From Theristus sp. LFF4_11 (taxonomy: Eukaryota > Nematoda > Chromadorea > Monhysterida > Xyalidae), in the NCBI GenBank assembly GCA_030248135.1, contig JASANC010003630.1, positions 62,001 through 126,000 on the forward strand: 64,000 bases of DNA. The letters are read 5' to 3'. Shown one piece after another: positions 22,301-35,381 of the stretch (position 1 is its first letter; the number at the start of each line of letters is the position of its first letter). The notes under the pieces are model-generated. The model had not been told where the DNA came from, ran no database searches, and was given only the letters and a program-made list of their open reading frames with translations. The position numbers and the translations under genes were made by a program.

Positions 22301-23185
22301 AGATTTCCAAATAATCACCAACAAAAAAGCTTATGAGTGGTCGAAGTAAGTTATCACCGGATCGAGCTCAAGTTTCTTAAACCAATCAACTTCGACATTA
22401 ACCGAATTTATACAGCTGACGACTTCGCGACCCCGGCGCCCGCCGAAAGACGGCGGCTCGAGCAGCCGACTGCAGCTGGCGGGCAAATTCGAGCAAGACG
22501 AAGGCAGCGGAAAACTGGACTCGCTGTCCGTGCACAGCGGCAGTGCGATGCGAGAGCAGCATTCGCCGGACGCACGCTCGCTGGAGCACGAGGACGACGA
22601 CGCGGTGGATCGAGTGGAGTTGCGCGCCAAAAGTGAACCGAATCTGCGAGAGGCGACGTTGTGTGTCGTCGCTGCACAGGAGGATGCGCCGTGTGATGAA
22701 CGCAATAACAATGCAACAAATGCTTTAGGTGCAATGCCAGTCGCTGGTGTTTGAAACATTTATGAATTTGAATTGAAGTAGCACTTTCATCAGAGTTATG
22801 AAGTCTGCTAACTTGCTGACTATCTGGATATTTCATTAGAAAGCGCGATGTCAGTGTCAGTGAATTGTATTTCTCTTGCCAGGTTCGACCGTGGCACGCG
22901 TCCCTCCACCGGTGCCACCGCGCGTTCCATCGCAAGTGTCAGACGAGTATAATGGCAACACACTGCCGGGTGTCGTTGACAACGCCGCTGTCAGAGCACA
23001 ATTGGCACATTTGACGCCAAAAAAGGCAAAGGTTGGCGATTCTGATGTGTTGCTTTTGTTGATTTATGCAGTCTCAGTCCGTCTGAGATTTATGATGGTT
23101 CAGTCGTGCTAGTCTTCAGTGTCAGCTTGATGTTGCATTGCAGCCGCCCATGCCGTTGCCAGCGTCAACGTCCACTCAGCTGTGA
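4381..23185 (+). CDS. DOCK1: DOCK-A subfamily Rac guanine nucleotide exchange factor (DOCK1/2/5, Myoblast city, CED-5 type), 43 exons
   Basis: This gene encodes an atypical Rac activator. The DHR2 domain exchanges GDP for GTP on Rac, DHR1 binds phosphoinositides, and the SH3 domain binds ELMO; in animals the complex drives cell migration, corpse engulfment and myoblast fusion. I assembled 43 exons whose phases all agree, giving about 2,143 residues, longer than human DOCK1 (about 1,865), mainly through the tail. Domain order is SH3 (about 25-95), helical linker, DHR1 (about 540-755), armadillo-like middle, DHR2 (about 1385-1825) and a Ser/Pro-rich tail. The subfamily call rests on GDTRNDLYVTL in DHR1, IVRVGPIEGRD before it, and NEFAQMWIERTI in DHR2, all close to DOCK1/2/5 and unlike DOCK6-11. 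The start at 4381 is the first ATG in frame with the SH3 and follows a TTTCAG acceptor. The ends of exons 3, 18 and 22 are the least certain. Introns hold MITEs and a SINE. Confidence 0.93.
4514..5280. mobile_element. hAT-type MITE, family 1, copy A (DOCK intron 1)
   Basis: 767 bp. The left end GGGTTGGTAAAAAACCGG and right end GTGCCAACCCTA are inverted, and the interior also carries inverted AACCGGTTTT runs. The flanks TGTATGCA (4506-4513) and TGCATGCA (5281-5288) match at 7 of 8 bases. It aligns along its length with copies B and C. It has no transposase ORF. Confidence 0.85.
8766..9525. mobile_element. hAT-type MITE, family 1, copy B (DOCK intron 10)
   Basis: 760 bp, starting TAGAGTTGGTAAAAAACCGG and ending TGTGCCAACCCTA. 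A perfect 8 bp duplication, ATCAAATG, lies at 8758-8765 and 9526-9533. Terminal TA(G/A)NG and an 8 bp duplication are hAT hallmarks. Confidence 0.92.
9534..9727 (+). mobile_element. tRNA-derived SINE with (CAA)n tail
   Basis: The head at about 9537-9603 has tRNA-like parts: CCCTCG pairing with CGAGGG, a box A-like TGGCCTGGTGG and a box B-like GGATCGAGCCC in a GGGG/CCCC T-arm. A non-tRNA body follows (GTGTATAGGCACTTAATGAC) and the end is CCCCAACAACAACAAC. It abuts the right target duplication of MITE copy B. The mismatched anticodon arm argues against a working tRNA gene. Confidence 0.75.
10229..11523 (+). other. DOCK1: DOCK exons 12-15: DHR1 (C2-like, phosphoinositide-binding) domain
   Basis: Exons: 10229-10368, 10535-10639, 10748-10942, 11325-11523. 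Exon 12 opens with VIIAGDTRNDLYVTLE, the hallmark first strand of DHR1, and continues RNIEVTVQLVDD. Exon 13 has VVYHESRPKWSETFK, equivalent to the DOCK1 stretch ending in PRWFETVKV. Exon 14 has MHLRFLWRHRSSTESKD, matching LRFTFRHRSSQDSKD. Exon 15 ends with CSTSVTQN before the helical repeats. Known role in the family: binding of PI(3,4,5)P3 and membrane recruitment. All junction phases are consistent. Confidence 0.92.
10985..11166. mobile_element. Short palindromic MITE (GGTTCTGCGACTC ends)
   Basis: One of a family of 130-190 bp imperfect palindromes. It starts TGGTTCTGCGACTG, holds CAGTTTCATGCTTGG and its inverse CCACATCAAGCATGAAC, and ends CATTGAGTCGCAG. It lies in a DOCK intron. Confidence 0.65.
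11811..16614 (+). other. DOCK1: DOCK exons 16-30: armadillo-like middle region and start of DHR2
   Basis: Exons: 11811-11923, 12090-12170, 12262-12362, 12515-12652, 13038-13214, 13522-13769, 13983-14022, 14083-14251, 14622-14824, 15175-15250, 15335-15435, 15575-15636, 15874-16064, 16260-16351, 16449-16614. The helical middle aligns with DOCK1 throughout (for example EEVVK then FVEDILNSLFALM; LWNQYFFTVVALMTHP; YKDMREPCVNDVRSMWF). Two junctions were settled by phase and intron length: the intron after 14022 is read as 60 bp rather than an implausible 18 bp alternative, and 16064 uses a GC donor. Lobe A of DHR2 begins in exons 29-30 (FELELISQLDAL). Confidence 0.85.
17550..17705. mobile_element. 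Short palindromic MITE (GGTTCTGCGACTC family), partial
   Basis: It contains CAGTTTCATGCTTGGCGCG and the inverse GCTGTATCAAGCACGAAACT around a GAAGCTT/GATAGGACAGGATCAC core. The right end GTCTGCAAACCGAGTGAATCG is a degraded terminus. Confidence 0.55.
17737..18534. mobile_element. hAT-type MITE, family 1, copy C (DOCK intron 32)
   Basis: 798 bp, same ends as copy B. A perfect 8 bp duplication, CCTTGTAA, lies at 17729-17736 and 18535-18542. Copies B and C are more alike than either is to copy A. Confidence 0.92.
19021..19466. mobile_element. TA-flanked, C-tract-rich MITE (CCGTATTACC ends) in a DOCK intron
   Basis: 446 bp, starting CCGTATTACCTCTATTAAAC and ending with the inverse TTAGAGGTAATACGG, flanked by TA (19019-19020 and 19467-19468). 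The interior has C8-C11 runs and two CCCCCATGGGGG palindromes. TA duplication fits Tc1/mariner-type mobilisation. It ends 34 bp before DOCK exon 34. Confidence 0.82.
20617..20795. mobile_element. Short palindromic MITE (GGTTCTGCGACTC family)
   Basis: TTTGGGATTCAATACGTTTGC at the left and TGCATCAAGTCTCAGACAGAAC at the right are degraded inverted ends. The inner arms are TTTCATGCCTAATGCGGCAA and GAACCGCCGCCTCAAGCATG. Confidence 0.6.
21343..23185 (+). other. DOCK1: DOCK exons 38-43: Ser/Pro-rich carboxy-terminal tail
   Basis: Exons: 21343-21530, 21784-21927, 22039-22165, 22416-22728, 22883-23031, 23144-23185, ending at a TGA at 23183-23185. The tail is rich in Ser, Arg and Pro, with candidate SH3-binding PxxP motifs in SRPRRPPKDG, VARVPPPVPPRV and the final PPMPLPAS. 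In DOCK1 and Myoblast city the equivalent tail binds Crk-type adaptors; that role here is inference. Sequence conservation with other DOCK proteins is low in this part, so exon boundaries rest on ORFs, splice sites and phase only. Confidence 0.75.
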
Positions 23186-23735
23186 AAACGCAAAGTTGGC
23201 TGGACGATAATATTAATAAGAGGGTGTTGTGTTAGCTGTTTATATAATCAGCAGTCACTGTTAATCTGACTAAGTCAGATTTTTATTCGTAACCGACAGA
23301 CTACATCGACCAGCAAGATGGTCTTCATACGTTCTTTACCGGTACTCTAACTAAATTAACAAGTTGTCGGGTTAGGTTTTTGTTGTTTTGACGGCTTCAC
23401 GTGACTTCCATCGTTTTTATGCAGTTTACCTCTTTTATTTGCTCTCAGTTAAAAATGCCTTAACTTTTTTGTTTCACTTATAAATAATCGTGACTTTCCT
23501 TTTTGATGCTATATTCTATTGTCTTCACAGTTTCGCGTGTTGCTTTCAACTTGTTTTACCATATTCAGTGGAATAACCATATTTATTCAAACATAATTTA
23601 CCGGTGTCACAAGGTTTATCAAAGTGTTCAGTTATCACAATGTTTTCTCAACGTACGTTGTCATTACAAAACATTTATTTACATTACATTTATGCCCGCT
23701 TGCAAAGTAAAACTGATGATAAATTGCCGCTGTTA
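23186..23735. other. Convergent 3' intergenic interval between DOCK and SLC16-like genes
   Basis: 550 bp holding both 3' UTRs. On the minus strand AATAAA occurs at 23582-23587; for DOCK only a variant AATAAG at about 23216 is seen. No gene or repeat was recognised. Confidence 0.5.
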
Positions 23736-26378
23736 TCAGTGGCCAGCATCTGCACACGGTTTTGTGCTGCTGGAATGTGCACGTGGCCTCACAGTGCAAC
23801 AAGCATACAGCTCGATAGCGAACATCAGCACGCCAGACAGCACGATGCCGATGCCACCCACGACGAAAGTCGCTTGGTACGATCCGGTCAGGTCGAACAG
23901 GTAACCTGCCACGTGACACGGTTGTGCAATTGGTCTTCATACCAGTTCACAATTGAGAACATTGAAAGCAGTTACTAATTTTGCTAGTATCAAAATTAGT
24001 GGCAACTATCTTCATGTGGCCATTCAAAATAGCCGATGTGATCCGAATCTCTGTCACGGAGAAGATTTTCATGACATCTATAAACAATGCGACACTTATA
24101 AACCGAATCTCACCGGCGACGGCAGGTCCAACGAGCATGCCGATGCCTTCGGCAAAGCTGACGATGCCGTAGCCGCAGACGAAACTCGACAGTGGCAGCA
24201 GATGCGCCACTAGAACGCTCGAGAGCGCGTAATTGGCGCTGATCGTGAAGCCGAACACGGCACACGCAGCCACGAGCGATGCGTAGCTGCGCAGCCACGG
24301 CACGCACGCCACCGACAGACCGCACACGCAGCAGCAGCTGCCGTACAGCAGGTCCTGTGGTGCGAGTGAACCGGATTCATCGGTCGGTTGATGCGACTGT
24401 CGACATCAGCGCATTCAATGAAGATGAATCGGTTCGACTGGTGCACAGGGTGGCGCAGAAGTACTAGTCACTACCTCATGTGCCACCCTGTACTTGCTAC
24501 CAATCATCGAACCAAACAATCAAGAAGTCAATAAGAGTCTCTGACCTTATTAACGCTCGGTGTGTCCGCGAGGAAGCCGAACACGATCATTCCCGGTATG
24601 TTCACGATGCCGATGACCGACACGAGCAGACTTGCGCTTCGTTCGCTGATGTGCAACTGCGCAACGGCGTACTCGGGCAGGTTGACGTACGGAATGTCGC
24701 AGAAAATGTACAGAATCAGACTGTTTAGTGTCAGCAGACAGAAACTGACTGAATAGGTCGCAGTCGACCAAGTGGCTTTGTTGCCGTCGGTCGCACGCGA
24801 CCCAGCAAGCAGTATTTCAGCGTTTGATGACACTTTGCTGGTTCTTTCAGTTGTGGAGATAGTTCCGTCGCCATTTGGCAGCTCGTCGGTTGGCAACAGC
24901 TGGGCAGAAGCAGCGAGTTGCTGGCCGGCGAGATAGAGGATCGAGGGTGTGCACGGGAGAAAGCCGTTTATGCGGTGACTGCTCTTTGATGGGCGTTCAA
25001 TGACGGAGATCAATGAAATGTGAACGATTTCCTTCGTTGGATCTGCAGAAGAAAACGGCGCAATAGTTCGAATAAGTGTTCACGGGCCGCCCCACCGCGG
25101 ATACACTGAATACGGATACGGATACACCGTTGAAAGTAAAATCACCTTTATTGCAATCGACCGCTTCAAATAAACTTCTGTTTTGTTGCGTAAAATCAGA
25201 AGCGCTTCGTTTGCGACTGCACGGCGCAGCGTTGACTGTCGTCGGCGAATGAATTGCCAGTGTACCGTGCTGAAATTCATTCAAAAGTAGAACACTGTCA
25301 GTTCTACTTGTGGTTCAGTTTTGAATTACAAGGAAACAGTCAATCAACATGAACATGCCTGCTGTTGCTGACGTTCAAGTTGGTCACAGTCAGTTGTAGT
25401 TTTTATCGGTTGTTTGGACAGATCTTTCACCAAAAGTCCGACCACAACCAAATTCAGCATGAATGCCGACAGAATCAACAAGCAGCCCGACCAGTGGTAG
25501 TTGCGTATGAGCGTTTCCACCACCGGCGCCATCGCGAATGTGCCAATGCCGGTGCCACTGACGGTCAGCCCAGTGGCCAGGGCTCGTCGGCGTTCAAAGT
25601 ACCTGAGATCATTCCACGTTTATTAATGAATCACACAAACGGAACTCCAGTTCATTCGTCGAATCATTTCACGTGAAATGGGAACGTGGACATTTGTCAA
25701 TTGTCAGGAAAGTTGTCAGAAATATGACTGCAAGTTTCTGTTTCTGCAAAAACAGTGCATACAACCAGTGGTGCCAATAAACTAAAGTTACATGTAACAC
25801 CAGAGGGGCCAAAAAATCAAGATGATTATTGAAAATACCAAAATAAAGCTCACATAGTGACGGCAACGATGCCGCCAGCAAAACAGAAACAGAGGCCAAC
25901 ACCGGAGAGCAAACCGAATGTGATGCACATCATCCAGAGGCTGCTCGCCCAAACGCTCAACAGCACCCCGGTAGAGGCCAGTAAACCGCCCGTCACGCAC
26001 GCCACTCTGCCAAAACCCAAAATTCAGAATTTTTTGTTTATGAACCAGTGATACATGAAGCAAAAAGAAAGAACATGGACCCAGAGCCTACCGGTAACCA
26101 TATCGAGTGACGACGAAACTGGCGAGTGGTGCCGCCAGCGACGGTATGGCAAAGAACAACGATCCCACCCATGCGCTGGCACCCTTGCTCGCATGGAATT
26201 GTTGTTGAATCGATGGATACATCACGCCGAAACTGAAACCAACACCATCGCAGATGAAATGAATCACGAATACGGCCGCGACAATCACCCAGCCGTAGCC
26301 GCCGTCGGGCGCTTTTGCACTCCGCCGCTCGTACTGTTGTTTGTTTTCATGTTCGCTAATATTTGCGGTTGATGACAT
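23736..26378 (-). CDS. Monocarboxylate transporter-like (SLC16/MCT family) major facilitator protein, 6 exons
   Basis: A 12-TM transporter of the SLC16 family, which moves monocarboxylates, aromatic amino acids or thyroid hormone analogues, often with protons, across the plasma membrane; the substrate cannot be read from sequence. Exons (minus): 26378-26092, 26006-25854, 25602-about 25388, 25042-24546, 24354-24114, 23905-23736; about 520 residues. The amino terminus has the MCT signature [19 protein letters not shown] (DGGYGW at residues 25-30). Exon 3 holds [21 protein letters not shown], the conserved TM4-TM5 block. A long hydrophilic loop in exon 4 separates the two six-helix halves, and exon 5 carries [21 protein letters not shown]. 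Only the donor of exon 3 is ambiguous (25388 or 25373). An AATAAA on the minus strand at 23582-23587 is 150 bp past the stop. The gene converges with DOCK. Confidence 0.92.
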
Positions 26379-28779
26379 TATTAGTCATCACGTCTGCAAG
26401 TTGTAAACTGAGCGAACTGCTTCTATTCAAGAGCAAGGGAAGCCTAAACGAAGTTGAATGCCTCAACTGTATGAAGAATAGGCTAAACACATTGCGGAAC
26501 TCACGGATAGGCGAATGAATATAAGAACAAAAGTTGACGAATAGAAAAACGTTTTTTAGTTCTCGGGACGTTGTGCATTAAAACGCTTACCGGTTCAGGT
26601 GACAAAAAGTATGTGCGGAGATGTTTTCGTGCAAATTTTTATTTATTTACGCACGCGTAACTTGATGATGGATTATTGACAAATGGCAAGCGCACATGTG
26701 CATGTACGCGGTTGCTAAGACAGCAGAGCGTTTTTTTGGTTTTCTCAAACTGAAAACCACATATATTTTAAAACACAACCGTTTAAACACACACGGTACA
26801 AGCATCAGTGCAGTGCAGTCTCACAAAACAGGGACTGATCGGGTTACTAACTTTCTCTCCGGCAAAAAAACATTTATAAAAAACATAATAATCGCCACAC
26901 AAGCTGTGCTGACAGCGCGTTCATGTACTGACTGCGTCATATACCAGAACGTTCAATAATTTGCTATTCGTTGGCATGCACAGGCACCCAGGTGTGCAGG
27001 CACATGCGCATGCACTGTACTGAATCCTGTGAGCTCGGCAATGGCAGGACGGCACAAGTATCGCCAGGTAAAACAAACCATTGCACATGCTTGCGGCCAG
27101 TGGCGTGGCAAAGAATTTGTTCCGCTTGATTGTGCCGATTCTCGTGAAACCTATCACGAATACGTACATGTTGGAAAACACCAAAAAGCACGAACACGAC
27201 CAACAGGAAGCGGTGTGTTCTTTGCTACACAACGAGTCGCATCCGCTTTAAATTTGCCACATAACAAGTCGCATTTCAATTTAGCATTCTATTATTCTTT
27301 TTTTTTCAACATTGGTTTTTCTTTAAATCTGCCAATATACGAATAGAAATGATTTTATCTGTTTTCTTTGCGCGGCATTTCGTTTTTCTTGTTACGTTAT
27401 CAATCTTATTTTTATCTCGTGAAAACACACCTATCACTTTATGTCGAGCGTTTGATTATAGTTTGGGTTTGTTAGGAGTGCAGCTCCAAATAAATATGCT
27501 TTTATCATCCAACAACCGTTTTGGCTGTTTCTATTTTGCCTGAACAATAGCTTATTGCGCTGACACACCTAACGCCTGTTGAGAGAACATAGTAACTTCG
27601 TCCAATACGGTAGCCGGAACAAACTTCTTGCACCACCACCACCACAGAAAGTATAAATTTGCTGGTTAAAATGCGAAAATCTCATCAATCCATCTGCGCC
27701 TCTGTTCTGCCGGATCTAATCATCCGGAGGCAATCACTTAAACTTCACTCGAAGCGCGTTTCAACACTTGTGCGCAAACAACAACTGTCCATGTAATGGT
27801 CAGGCCTACGCCGGTGTAATGCAAGAATAATAATGCAAATATATTGACAACATCCGTTTTCGGTGTGCTGCTGCCCTCAGCAGCAGTGAAGGCCCATATG
27901 AACGAACACAAGAACTACAAGGTGTCTTAACGAGCGTATGCGTGACAGACGAGCGTCAAATGTTCTTCTTGTTGTTGTTCAACGTCTGAATGCGGATGCT
28001 TTGCGCTAACGCCGCGCGGGCTCAGTTTATTTGCCAGCTGACATTATTTGCGAAGCGGCGCTTCCGTGCTAATTGCCGTTTAAACTGTTGTTTCGTTTTT
28101 CGCGCACTTTTTGTTCGTCAGCGCGCGCACACGGCGCATTTTTATGATCTATCACTGGTCTGGCCTGGCGCGGCGCGTTTTCATTGTTTTTCTTGCATCC
28201 TCCGATCACGTTAGCAGCAGCACGCGTTGTTTCGTTTTTTTGTCTCCGTTGCACTAATGCAGACAGCAGGCTAACAACAATATGCGAAGTGTGCCGCTGT
28301 TAACAACAACTGACAAATTGCCCGCTAAATAGCTGTTGATGGGCCGTTTTGTGTTTCGCTCTCTCGTCTCCGTCGCCTAAGCTCAACCGGTGTGAAATGG
28401 CGTAGTAATAATGATGCTGTGATGAGGTCTCAATTTGCCAGCAGTACGTGCCGCTGCTGCTACCATAACTGGCTGCACTGGTTTGCGTGTTCATTTGCGA
28501 AAAAAACTGAGTCAGACACTACTGAGAAGACGTGCCTGCGATTTTCGCTCCCACTACCGGTGCGTCGTTGTCCGACAATAATCGTTCAATAAATACGACC
28601 AGCGGCAGCAATCAGGCCAATCTTGAATCGGCGCATCTTTTTGAAGATCACCCCGCGCATTCACACCATAAGGATGTGTGACTGGTTTTTTTTTGTTTTT
28701 TGGGCGTACGGTGCCCTCAAGTCTGGACTGCTAAAAGAAGCTGAGCAGCCTCAATAAGCGGCTTATACTTTAAATAATA

Positions 28780-29349
28780 GTGATCTCTCACTCACAAATA
28801 GAACAAATTGCCTATAATAATACGATAATCAAGTGGCAAAATGGCCGTAAACGATACGCACACTCAGTTAACGAACAAAACCGGCACACAAAAGCTCCGA
28901 GAGATTCCCTTTCTGCGAAAAAAAAGTCCCATTACAGCGAAGTCTGTGTTTTTTGTCTGCAGCTTTTGCCGGTAAACGAGCTCAAATCTCATCACATCAC
29001 ACACAATTTAGGGCCTGACAGACGGTGTGGTGTGTGCTGCCGCTCATTTAACGAAATATTACTGGACGCATTTTTTTGTTTTTACAACTGCTTGCTTGTC
29101 AAATCGAGCTGTGAACTCTTTCTCTTTCGATCACTTAAGCGGCATAATATATTGCTTTGTGCTACGGTGGCGTTTGGTGCACTTGATTGTGCACACCGTG
29201 AAACAACAACAAAAAACACTTGTGCTTATAAGAAGATCTCTCTGGTGTGTGCTCTGTTGTTACTTGAAGGTGCACAGCTAAGCAATAAGTTGATCGTTTT
29301 GCGTCTCCGTCGTCTCATCGGACACGACCCGCCCATAAACGTGGCGTAA
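28780..29349 (+). other. Orphan 189-codon ORF with one C2H2-like finger
   Basis: The frame contains CVFCLQLLPVNELKSHHITH, which fits C-x2-C-x12-H-x3-H, followed by CGVC, which lacks its histidines. The rest is hydrophobic and non-descript. AATAATAGTGATC at 28774-28785 and GATCACTATTATT at 29352-29364 bracket it, so it may be the inside of a small inverted-repeat element rather than a gene. Confidence 0.25.
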
Positions 29350-32300
29350 TTGATCACTATTATTATAGGGCATTGAAGTTGATGAGGCCGAATAAGACGT
29401 TCGGGTGGTCTGCTAGTTCATTTTTTAGCTGAAAATGAGATTTTTTTCCACGTGCTCACAATCAAGAATGGCATTGCGGGCCATACAATTAGCATTCAGT
29501 TGCGTTCCGGTAATGGCAACCAGAGATGCGATTTTTTTACGAATCATCCATATAGAGCTGAATCCAATGATCTTTCAAAAACATATCAACAGAACTTTAT
29601 ATACTTTGATTGAAATGTTTCTCGCCTGAATGACATCCGTGCACTGCAGTGAAATTTTCTCATCAATACAATCAGATCAGTAAGTTCAGCAAAGGATGAG
29701 AATTCACATTTCCGCAGCTTACACACGTTCTCTTCATATACCAAAACGATAATAAACTCCGTTTACGGTCGGTCTGTCAAGTCGTTTTGCAAGTTGTCAC
29801 GTCTGTCTGGGCGAAAGCAATTTTGCAGTACAAAGTCTTTCTGTAAATCGAGCATCGAAATATAATTTGCAATAGTTTATGTGTGAAATATCGCTTAATT
29901 AAAGGCGGATTTTCAATTTCAAGTAAGCTACCACAGGAATTACGGAGAGTATTATTGGGTTCAGAAAACTGTGAGCATTTCATTTGTGCAAATTTGAAAA
30001 ATTACCACCAGTCGAGGAAGTATACTGCAATCTTTGGCGCTGTTGGTTATTTGTTGCCTGAGTTTTTTCACTTATTGCATAATGGTGCAATAGGCGACCG
30101 TAGTCCCGATGCCGCCTTTAACAACAAGATGGTCGCTCACGAGTGTGACAACAACAACAACGCAACATCTGGTTTCCACCATTAAAACATTGCTTGAAGC
30201 ATTGTATCACCGGGATATGGTACCGCATAGCGTATTTCGTTGTCCGTTGTTAGTTCCTCTGTCGAAGCTTTGACAGCCGTTTTCAAATGACCCACAAAAA
30301 ACTGCAATCAAATGAAAGCAAGAGCGTTTGTGCAAAAGTGACCCAGATGAGTTGACCGCTTAATATTTTTTCACGAATTCAAATGGCAGTAAGCTTGTCT
30401 GAGTTCGTTTTTTATTGCCCACTGCAGATGCAAAGTGTAGCATTATTGGCGTTAAGAAAAGCAGAAAACGGTTGAAATTTGAAAATGTCACGAAACCAGA
30501 TGAGTGCACGAGAAATGTCCGCAAATTTCTAGCCATATAATTCCTGAATTTGTGTATCATTATTGCATGTTGTATAATGCGAGACCCAAGGAAAAATAAA
30601 ATCGTGTGTAACGATTATTGATGCGTCTTTGAGATTTTAAAAATGTGAAAACGTCGGTGTTCTATCATTCTGCAGCACGAACAAACATGTTGAAAGTTTA
30701 TGTTTATGATGAGTTACCTCACTCAATAGCAAACACGCACTGCATCCGTTACAATATCGGTCGGATGGAAAGGTTATCAAAAGTATAACGGTCGTGTTTT
30801 TTGTAATTGGTCTGTCTTCGCTGGTTTTTAACGGGTACCGTACTACTTTTTGATCTTGTTACTGGCGAACAAGTGTTTTAGCTTTGAAACCATGTTTAAC
30901 ATTTTGGAATTCTCCCTGAGTTGAACAGTTTTCAAACAATGAACAAGCAAACAAGGCCTTCGGTGCGTCTGTCGTCGTCAGTACACACCGCTCAGTCAGT
31001 TGCTTGTTTTATGACGTGCTCACCCCAAAAAGCTATTAGCACCTCTGAGGTAACAACAAACGCCCATCAATAGCTTTTTAATAGCGTCAAATGGGAGAAC
31101 GCAATTAATGGTGCAGTAATGATTGCACACCTGCGCATATACAATGTAATAACGAAAACAATCACCGCAATAATCATTTTTGCCCTTTCGAAGATTTCTG
31201 GCAGTCTCAATGCATTGATTGTTGTTGACGATTAGCAGGGCTGAAAAACGGGCAATCTAATTTAACCGTGCGGTGCGTTGTTTATTGCGTTTGTTTGACC
31301 CCATTCATTTCAATCAGTTTTATCATATCTTCTGTCTTATGTCTCATGTCCTTGTATACACACCAGCAAAACTGAAACACCACTTTCGACGACGCAAGAG
31401 GCAACGTAAATCGATTATAAATAGCTGAAACCTAATGTAATATTGTGCATTTTCGTTATGTTCACTGTCCACCACGGGCTCATGGGGTGGCCATTGAGCC
31501 AACCAATCTTTAACGACCGCATCTTTTATTTGCCCGTTAATCGTAATTAAACGATGATGAATTCTAAATCGATATACACGTCGACTGACGCAACATCATG
31601 TAATCATTAAAAAACTGGATTTGCAGATGTTCAGTTTTTTTTGGCTAGCAATAGAGTTTTTTCGGTTTCCATCGTGCTCAAGATCAAACTGCTCATAATG
31701 CTCGAAATAATAAACGCGTTCAAGAAGACTGTTTTCACCGTTACAAGGGAACATATTGCAATGAGTGCCGCGTAATCAATTAAAATCACACGACTCCGGA
31801 CAACATGAAAAAGAGGCGACAAGAGAGAGAGAGCTCGCAAACACACCAGCACAAATGATGACTGGGCGTGTATTGCAATCGTATATACATATGATTTAAG
31901 CATCGATGCTCTGATGGGCACACACGGAGGCAATAAAATGGCTGCGAGGCGCAAACTCAATTAGCCGCTGAACACGCACGCACCGCATACAAAGTGTTGT
32001 ATGCAATTTTAATAATAAGCCCCATACACACGCCGACAAGAGAGCCAGCCCAGAGAGTGCAAGGCAGAGAAAAGCCTCGGCTTAATTAGGATCATTTTGT
32101 GTTAAATTGCCTCGAAATTAGATAACAAAGACCTAATGAACGAGCCACCTGAACCGCGCGCACATCACATGCTCAGTGCTGGCTCACTGCACTCCGTCAA
32201 TCGGTTTGTTGCTATCAATTTGTATCGCTCTCTCTCTCCGTGCATGTCCTTCGGGGCAGCCGATTACAGCCTATTTTGCTGGTTGGTGTATTATTGCGCG

Positions 32301-32940
32301 AATGCTGCGGCGCGCGCAAGCTGTGAGCTAGCCGCAAATTAATTGACACACACACACACATTGGCACACATGGACGAGCACTCTGTCTCCTCTACAAAGA
32401 CGCCGACTCGAGAATTTTCTTAATAAATACAGCGCGACAATATTCTAATATATTGCGTAATGGGTAACATTGTTTGCCGTCATATCAAGCAAGAGAGCGC
32501 CCGAGATATTTCGTTGACCGTCGGTCGGGTCTTGCTGGTCTTTTCATTAAAACATATTATTCAGTTTGATGCTTTGTGGAAACGCGCTAATTAGATTGGG
32601 GTGTGTGTGTGCGCGCGCAGCAGTGAGCAGTTTCACACATGTGAAATTACGTTCCGTTTCGTTGGACGCCTGGCCTGCCCCCTGAACCTGGCCAGCTTTG
32701 TCACGCGTGCTCGGCACTTCGCTGTGCTATTGAGGCGCTATTGTTCGAGGCAATCAAGATAATAATCCGAAAACATCGGGTCTCCAGTATCGTAATGGGC
32801 ACGTGTGGCCTTTTGTGGTTGAATGAATGAACACTGACTACAGTAAGACACGCGCCGTCATGCAAGCGACATGTAACTCTGTGGGTTTTTATCACATCTA
32901 ATATATTTGAAACTGAAAGTTACCAACCTGCTATTATCAA

Positions 32941-33130
32941 TTTTTGAGTTTCTGCGACTCAGTGTGTTTGCAGACGTCGAAAGGAAACCAGTCTTTATGT
33001 GGCAATTCAAGATCGCTTAGGTGACACGCACCTATTGAAGAAGCTCGGATCAATTTGCCAATTTTGAATTCTCGCGTCATGCATGAAACTTTTTACCCAT
33101 CTATGCGCACATTGAGTCTCGGGACCAAAA
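32941..33130. mobile_element. Short palindromic MITE (GGTTCTGCGACTC family)
   Basis: TTTCTGCGACTCAGTGTGTTTG at the left and GCACATTGAGTCTCGGGACC at the right are inverted ends, with GTGGCAATTCAAGATC and GCCAATTTTGAATTC inside. Confidence 0.65.
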
Positions 33131-33521
33131 TAAAAGATGATATTCGATTGGCTTTTTTATCGTTGGTCATGGCTCAATCAGTGAAAAGATACAGCGTTGT
33201 CCAACAGAAAGCGACAGCAGGCTTGGAACAGAGAGCAGAAAACCGAGCAGAGATGAAGAAGAAACAGATCTATGAAAAATCATGAGCTTTGTACACGACA
33301 AGAATCTGAAATGTTAGACTAAATTAACTGCAATCACACCTGAAGAGTATATATGGCAATTGGAAACGAAACGCTATGATGGTTAAAGCTGATACATTGA
33401 GTGGTATTGTTAGTTTAAAAAACCAGTGGGCAATTGTTCACACAGTGCACTTACACCAGGTGTCCGTCGATTCATCCAGTTCTGCTTAGCACAAGTATCA
33501 CTTTCAAACTTCAATCTCTCC

Positions 33522-35381
<1,860 letters not shown>

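Larger units (their letters stand above)
26379..33521. promoter_or_regulatory. Gene-poor 7 kb interval with TAAT-core and GAGA motifs
   Basis: No supported gene. The interval lies downstream of the NK1 gene and upstream of the transporter. Homeodomain-type cores recur between about 31.0 and 32.7 kb (for example GCAATTAATGG, GTAATTAAACG, CTCAATTAGCC, GCTTAATTAGG, GCTAATTAGATT), and GAGA/CTCT tracts lie at 31821-31836 and 32226-32239. CA/TG dinucleotide runs are at about 32344-32360 and 32600-32612. Enhancer function is inference from motif content and position. Confidence 0.4.

Noticed and set aside
29883..30185. 100-codon ORF in the gene-poor interval
   Set aside because: No homology recognised, ends in an ACAACAACAAC run, and lacks splice context.
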